The notes under the pieces: model-generated
What the model saw: only the letters and a program-made list of their open reading frames with translations
Told to the model about the DNA's origin: nothing
The model's database searches: none
Program-made: the position numbers and the translations under genes
From: Actinomadura rubteroloni
Lineage (GTDB): Bacteria > Actinomycetota > Actinomycetes > Streptosporangiales > Streptosporangiaceae
Assembly: GCF_002911665.1 (NCBI RefSeq)
Contig: NZ_MTBP01000002.1
Location: forward strand, 1,922,001 to 1,986,000
Direction: 5' to 3'
Length of the DNA stretch: 64,000 bases
Shown: positions 59,898 through 64,000 of the stretch, in pieces
Layout of the letters: the number at the start of each line of letters is the position of its first letter
Position numbering within the stretch: position 1 is the first letter of the stretch

Positions 59898-62384
59898 ATG
59901 AGGTTCGGGATGCGGTGGCGGCAGGCCGGACGAGCGACACGGTGGGGTGCGCTCGCCGCCGTCGCCGTGCTGCTCGCGGCGTCCGGGCTGGCGTTCGGCG
60001 CGGCGGGCGGCGACCCGCCGGTCCGGCGGCTCGTTCAGCGCATCGCGGTCGTGGACGGGCCGCACGACGACCAGCGCGTCACGCTCGACGCCACCTTCTA
60101 CACGCCCGCGCGGGGCGGCCGGTTCCCCGCCGTGCTGCTCGGCCACGGGTTCGGCGGCACCAAGGACGACGTGCGCGGCGAGGCCGAACGGCTCGCCCGC
60201 GCCGGGTACGCGGTGCTGACCTGGTCGGCGCGCGGGTTCGGCGCGTCCACCGGCGAGATCGCGCTGAACTCGCCGGACTACGAGGTCAAGGACGCCCGGC
60301 GGCTCATCGACTGGCTCGCCGCCCGTCCCGAGGTGCGGCTGGACCGTCCGGGCGACCCGCACATGGGGATGTCGGGCGAGTCCTACGGAGGGGCGATCGC
60401 GCTGCTCACCGCCGCGTTCGACCCGCGCGTGGACGCCCTCGCGCCGCGCATCACCTGGAACGACCTCGCAGGCGCGCTGTTCCCGGACTTCGCGGCGGGC
60501 GGGGACGCGAATGCCGGGGTGTTCAAGAAGATGTGGGCCGGGCTGTTCTTCACCAGCGGCGCCGGGGACAGCGCGTGCGGCCGGTTCCTGCCGTCGCTGT
60601 GCGCGCAGTACCAGAAGGCGGCCGCATCGGGACGGGCCGATCCCGGGGTCGTCGCGACGCTGCGCCGGTCGAGCCCGGCGGCGTATCCGGGGCGGATCCG
60701 GGTGCCGACGCTGCTCGTCCAGGGCCAGACCGACTCGCTGTTCCCGCTCGACCAGGCCGACGCCAACGCCCGCCAGATCGCCGCGACCGGCGCGCCGGTG
60801 TCGGTGCTCTGGTACCTCGGCGGGCACGACGGCGGCGATCCGGAGACCGGACGGGTCGAGGGCCGCGTCCGGGACTTCTTCGACCACTGGCTGCGCGGCG
60901 CGTCCGGTGACGGGGACGGGTTCACGGTCACGCGGACGGGCGGGATCGACTCCTCCACCGCCCGGACCGTCGTGGAGGCCGCGTCCGCGCCCCGCTACCC
61001 GGGCCTGCGCGCCACGCCGCGCACCCTGCCGTTGGCCGGACGCGTACAGACGATCCGCAACCCGGCGGGCGGCTCCCCCGCGTCGATCTCCGCGCTGCCC
61101 GGCCTCGGGGCGCTCGGCGCGCTGGACGGCCTCGGCGGCGGCGCACTGTCGGGCCGCCTCCCGGTGGACATGCCGGGGCAAGCCGCGACGTTCGACACTC
61201 CGCCGCTCTCGTCGCCCGTGCGGATCACCGGGTCCGCGACCGTCCGGCTGCGGGTGACCGGGCCGCGCGACGCGCCGCTGTTCGCCAAGCTCTACGACGT
61301 CGCGCCGACCAGCGCGGCCACCCCCGCCTGGCGGATCGCGGCGCCCTTCCGGGTGCCGGGCGGCGACGGCGCCCGCGAGGCGACCGTGACGCTGCCCGCG
61401 ATGGACCACGCGTTCGAGCGGGGGCACCGGCTGCGCGTGGTGATCGCGACGACCGACATGGGCTTCGCGACGCCGTCCGCGCCCGCCGCGTACCAGGTCT
61501 CGGCGGTGTCGCCGCTGACCGTCCCGACCGTGCCCGCGCTGCGCGCCCCGGCGCCCGGCGTCCCGGCGTGGGTGTGGGTGCTGCCCGGCGCGGCGGCCGC
61601 CCTCGCCGCCGGGGTGCTGCTGACCGGCCGGGTGCGGCGCCGCGCGTCGTTCGACCCGGCGCTGGCGGACGTCCCGCTGGAGATCACCGGGCTCACCAAG
61701 GCGTACAAGAACGGGCACCTGGCCGTCGCGGACCTGTCCTTCCGCGTCGAGAAGGGCCAGGTCCTCGGGCTGCTCGGCCCGAACGGCGCAGGGAAGACGA
61801 CGAGCCTGCGCATGCTGATGGGCCTGATCCGTCCCGACGCCGGCGAGATCCGGATCTTCGGCCACCGCGTCGCGCCGGGCGCGCCGGTGCTGTCGCGGCT
61901 CGGCTCGTTCGTGGAGGGGCCGGGCTTCCTGCCGCACCTGACCGGCCGCGACAACCTGGACCTGTACTGGCGCGCGACGGGCCGTCCGGCCTCTGACGCG
62001 CACCTGGACGAGGCGCTGGAGATCGCCGGCCTCGGCCCCGCGCTGGACCGCGCCGTCCGCACCTACTCGCAGGGGATGCGGCAGCGGCTGGCCATCGCGC
62101 AGGCGATGCTGGGCCTGCCGGACCTGCTCGTCCTGGACGAGCCGACCAACGGGCTGGACCCGCCGCAGATCCGCGAGATGCGCGAGGTGCTCCAGCGCTA
62201 CGCGGCGGCGGGCCGGACGGTGATCGTGTCGAGCCATCTGCTGGCCGAGGTCGAGCAGACCTGCACGCACGCGGTCGTCATGACGGCGGGCCGCCGGGTC
62301 GCGGCGGGGCCGGTCGCCGAACTGACCGGCACGGGCCGCCGCCTGGAGGACGCCTTCCTGGAGATCATCGGAGAGGCACGATGA
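59898..62384 (+). CDS. Fusion of extracytoplasmic S15-type hydrolase and ABC transporter ATPase
   Basis: 828 aa in one frame. A signal-anchor helix (about 18-36) leads to an alpha/beta hydrolase of the CocE/X-Pro dipeptidyl-peptidase S15 type with nucleophile GESYGG (Ser162), acid in GQTDSLFPL and histidine in GGHDGG, followed by a beta-rich C-terminal domain. A second helix (about 556-577) returns to the cytoplasm. Residues ~590-828 are an ABC ATPase: Walker A GPNGAGKT at ~627-634, signature YSQGMRQRLAIA, and Walker B LLVLDEPTNGLDPP. It would place a hydrolase outside and the ATPase inside. The permease follows. ATG at the visible start; no strong ribosome site. Confidence 0.88.
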   Translation: MRFGMRWRQAGRATRWGALAAVAVLLAASGLAFGAAGGDPPVRRLVQRIAVVDGPHDDQRVTLDATFYTPARGGRFPAVLLGHGFGGTKDDVRGEAERLARAGYAVLTWSARGFGASTGEIALNSPDYEVKDARRLIDWLAARPEVRLDRPGDPHMGMSGESYGGAIALLTAAFDPRVDALAPRITWNDLAGALFPDFAAGGDANAGVFKKMWAGLFFTSGAGDSACGRFLPSLCAQYQKAAASGRADPGVVATLRRSSPAAYPGRIRVPTLLVQGQTDSLFPLDQADANARQIAATGAPVSVLWYLGGHDGGDPETGRVEGRVRDFFDHWLRGASGDGDGFTVTRTGGIDSSTARTVVEAASAPRYPGLRATPRTLPLAGRVQTIRNPAGGSPASISALPGLGALGALDGLGGGALSGRLPVDMPGQAATFDTPPLSSPVRITGSATVRLRVTGPRDAPLFAKLYDVAPTSAATPAWRIAAPFRVPGGDGAREATVTLPAMDHAFERGHRLRVVIATTDMGFATPSAPAAYQVSAVSPLTVPTVPALRAPAPGVPAWVWVLPGAAAALAAGVLLTGRVRRRASFDPALADVPLEITGLTKAYKNGHLAVADLSFRVEKGQVLGLLGPNGAGKTTSLRMLMGLIRPDAGEIRIFGHRVAPGAPVLSRLGSFVEGPGFLPHLTGRDNLDLYWRATGRPASDAHLDEALEIAGLGPALDRAVRTYSQGMRQRLAIAQAMLGLPDLLVLDEPTNGLDPPQIREMREVLQRYAAAGRTVIVSSHLLAEVEQTCTHAVVMTAGRRVAAGPVAELTGTGRRLEDAFLEIIGEAR

Positions 62385-62422
62385 ACACGGCCGTCCCGAC
62401 CAGCCGCCGGGAGGCGAAATGA
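62381..62422 (+). CDS. Thirteen-codon bridging ORF (MNTAVPTSRREAK)
   Basis: It starts in an ATGA overlap with the stop of the fusion gene and ends in an ATGA overlap with the permease start; the permease ribosome site GGGAGG lies inside it. It probably serves to pass ribosomes from one gene to the next. Confidence 0.45.
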   Translation: MNTAVPTSRREAK

Positions 62423-63324
62423 CCGACATCGCCGTTCCGAGCACAGCCGAAGGCATGCCACCCCCCAGGCCGCCCGGCCGGGACGGAAGCGCCCCCGGCT
62501 ACGACCCGCGCCGGACGCTGCCGCTGCGGGTGGAGGCCGTCCGGCAGTTCCGGCGGCGGCGCACGCTGGTGACGTTCGGGATCCTGCTCGTCCTGCCGTG
62601 GATCCTGGTGCTCGCGTTCAAGCTGGGCGGCGACCCCGGCCCGGACAACAACGCCCCCGGCCTGGTCGACGTCGCGACGACGAGCGCCCTGAACTTCGCC
62701 CTGTTCGCCCTGTTCGTCTCGTCCGGCTTCCTGCTGGTCGTCGCGGTGGCCCTGTTCTGCGGCGACACCGTTGCGAGCGAGGCGGGCTGGTCGTCGCTGC
62801 GCTATCTGCTGGCGGCACCCGTCCCCCGCGTCCGCCTGCTCCGCCAGAAACTCACCGTAGCCCTGGCCTACGCGACAGCCGCCGTAATAACGCTCCCCGC
62901 AATGTCCCTGCTGGCCGGCACGGTCGCCTTCGGCTGGGGCCCGGCCACCCTCCTCACCGGCCGCACGCTCGCCACCGGCCCGGCCCTCAACCGGATGGCC
63001 CTGATCGTGGCCTACGCGCTGATCAGCCAACTGGTCGTAGCCGCCCTGGCCTTCCTGCTCTCGGTGACAACGGACTCGCCCCTGGGCGCGGTCGGCGGCG
63101 CGGTCGGCCTGGTGATCGTCAGCAACATCCTCGACGCGGTCACCGCCCTCGGCTCCTGGCGCGACTTCCTCCCCACCCACTGGATGTACGCGTGGATGGA
63201 CGTCCTGCAACCCGACATCGTCTGGACGGGCATGGCGAAAGGCGCGTCCCTCTCCCTCACCTACGCCCTGCTCTTCCTGGCCCTGGCCGTCCGCCGCTTC
63301 CGCACCCGCGACATCACCTCCTGA
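62419..63324 (+). CDS. ABC transporter permease (ABC-2 type)
   Basis: 301 aa. A Pro-rich cytoplasmic N-terminus, then six hydrophobic helices; the loop CGDTVASEAGWSSLRYLLAAPVPR is typical of ABC-2 permeases that pair with DrrA/NatA-like ATPases. It is the membrane partner of the hydrolase-ATPase fusion. Substrate unknown. ATG after GGGAGGCGAA. Confidence 0.88.
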   Translation: MTDIAVPSTAEGMPPPRPPGRDGSAPGYDPRRTLPLRVEAVRQFRRRRTLVTFGILLVLPWILVLAFKLGGDPGPDNNAPGLVDVATTSALNFALFALFVSSGFLLVVAVALFCGDTVASEAGWSSLRYLLAAPVPRVRLLRQKLTVALAYATAAVITLPAMSLLAGTVAFGWGPATLLTGRTLATGPALNRMALIVAYALISQLVVAALAFLLSVTTDSPLGAVGGAVGLVIVSNILDAVTALGSWRDFLPTHWMYAWMDVLQPDIVWTGMAKGASLSLTYALLFLALAVRRFRTRDITS

Positions 63325-63478
63325 CCATCCCGGCCGGAGGCCCCCGGACGCGTCACGCGACCGTTGCCCGTACCGCTCGGCGATCAGCGCGATAGTCGCT
63401 ACGTGGGTGTGCGGGGGCCACCCAGCACTCGCCCGGGTTTCCTAGGGTGGACGACGGTCGAGTACGGAGGCGGAGCGC

Positions 63479-64000
63479 ATGGCGGAGCGTGGGGACGTTC
63501 CCCGGCTGGGCGAGTTCCTGCGGGCGCGGCGGGCGCTGGTGCGGCCCGAGGCGCACGGGATGCCCGCCGGGACGCGCCGCACGCCGGGGTTGCGGCGGGA
63601 GGAGGTCGCGCTGCTGGCCGGTGTCAGCACCGACTACTACGTCCGGTTGGAGCAGGGACGGGACCGGCATCCGTCCGCGCAGGTCGTCGAGGCGCTGGCC
63701 CGCGCGCTGCTGCTGGAGGACGAGGCCGCCGCCTACCTGCGCGACCTCGCGGAGCCCGGACCGGTCCGGCGGCCGGGGCGGGCCGCGCGGCGGGAGTACG
63801 CGTCGCCGGGGCTCGTCGCGCTGCTGGACGCCTGGCCCACCACGCCCGCGCTGGTGCTCGGGCGCCGCATGGACGTCCTCGCCGCCAACACGCTCGGCGA
63901 GGCGCTGTTCAGTTGGCTGGGCGAGGAGACGAACGTCCTGCGGGCCGTCTTCCGCACGCCCGAGGCCCGGATGTTCTACCGCGACTGGGACAAGACCGCC
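63479..64000 (+). CDS. XRE-family regulator with MmyB-like domain (3' end outside the window)
   Basis: The frame is open for 174 codons to the window edge. N-terminal HTH (TPGLRREEVALLAGVSTDYY, then VRLEQGRDRHPSAQVVEALA) and the start of an MmyB-like ligand-binding domain (LLDAWPTTPALVLGRRMDVL, ANTLGEALF). Regulators of this type often control a neighbouring oxidoreductase gene. ATG after GGAGGCGGAGCGC. The 154 bases before it show no gene. Confidence 0.88.
   Translation, partial: MAERGDVPRLGEFLRARRALVRPEAHGMPAGTRRTPGLRREEVALLAGVSTDYYVRLEQGRDRHPSAQVVEALARALLLEDEAAAYLRDLAEPGPVRRPGRAARREYASPGLVALLDAWPTTPALVLGRRMDVLAANTLGEALFSWLGEETNVLRAVFRTPEARMFYRDWDKTA

Overview
The window is very GC-rich, with dense operons, frequent GTG starts, GTGA/TGATG start-stop overlaps, TAT and lipobox signal peptides, and an intact mce operon. 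It reads as a chromosomal core segment of a filamentous actinomycete. The gene order fits Streptosporangiales and best suits a Thermomonosporaceae (Actinomadura-like) genome; that placement is an inference from gene order, not a computed phylogeny.

Left part (1-27.1 kb): almost everything is on the minus strand. Read in the direction of transcription it runs tRNA-Thr, tRNA-Met, rpmG, hadA, hadB, murB, a TetR/MFS pair, (adenosine deaminase and an aminotransferase on the plus strand), tRNA-Trp, secE, nusG, rplK, rplA, three LppX-like lipoproteins, rplJ, rplL, and then a complete mce lipid-importer operon: ATPase, two YrbE permeases, MceA-F and two Mce-associated membrane proteins. This is the conserved actinobacterial thrT-metT-rpmG-had / secE-nusG-rpl neighbourhood. 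The mce operon sits where mycobacteria carry the Mkl ATPase and where Streptomyces goes straight to rpoB.

Middle part (27.2-35.5 kb): an accessory stretch with a PP2C-like protein, a small zinc-finger protein, a secreted serine hydrolase, and a GlxA-type regulator beside a decayed DJ-1/PfpI gene and two small membrane proteins. It ends in the remains of an integrative element (DUF4326 protein, an unknown coupled gene, a scrambled tyrosine-integrase remnant) abutting tRNA-Tyr.

Right part (35.5-64 kb): a CHAP-domain cell-wall hydrolase, YajQ, an XRE regulator and methionine aminopeptidase that diverge from one AT-rich palindrome, and HtpX. Next comes a second-type, incomplete complex I operon (nuoA,B,C,H,I,J,K,L,M,N with no nuoD,E,F,G), followed on the opposite strand by two membrane-anchored proline-rich proteins and a 2-oxoacid:ferredoxin oxidoreductase pair that could supply its electrons. 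The last section holds a membrane-anchored SecD-head-like protein, a YceI protein and an MFS exporter sharing the same carboxypeptidase-regulatory-like domain, their TetR regulator, a rare hydrolase-ABC ATPase fusion with its permease, and the 5' part of an XRE/MmyB-type regulator.

The most interesting signals are the hydrolase-ABC fusion, the MFS exporter with three C-terminal beta-sandwich repeats, the mirror-symmetric leaderless promoter between the XRE gene and map, the D-to-N change in that aminopeptidase, the complex I lacking NuoDEFG beside a ferredoxin-reducing enzyme, and a two-repeat type I-E CRISPR-like relic between nusG and rplK.
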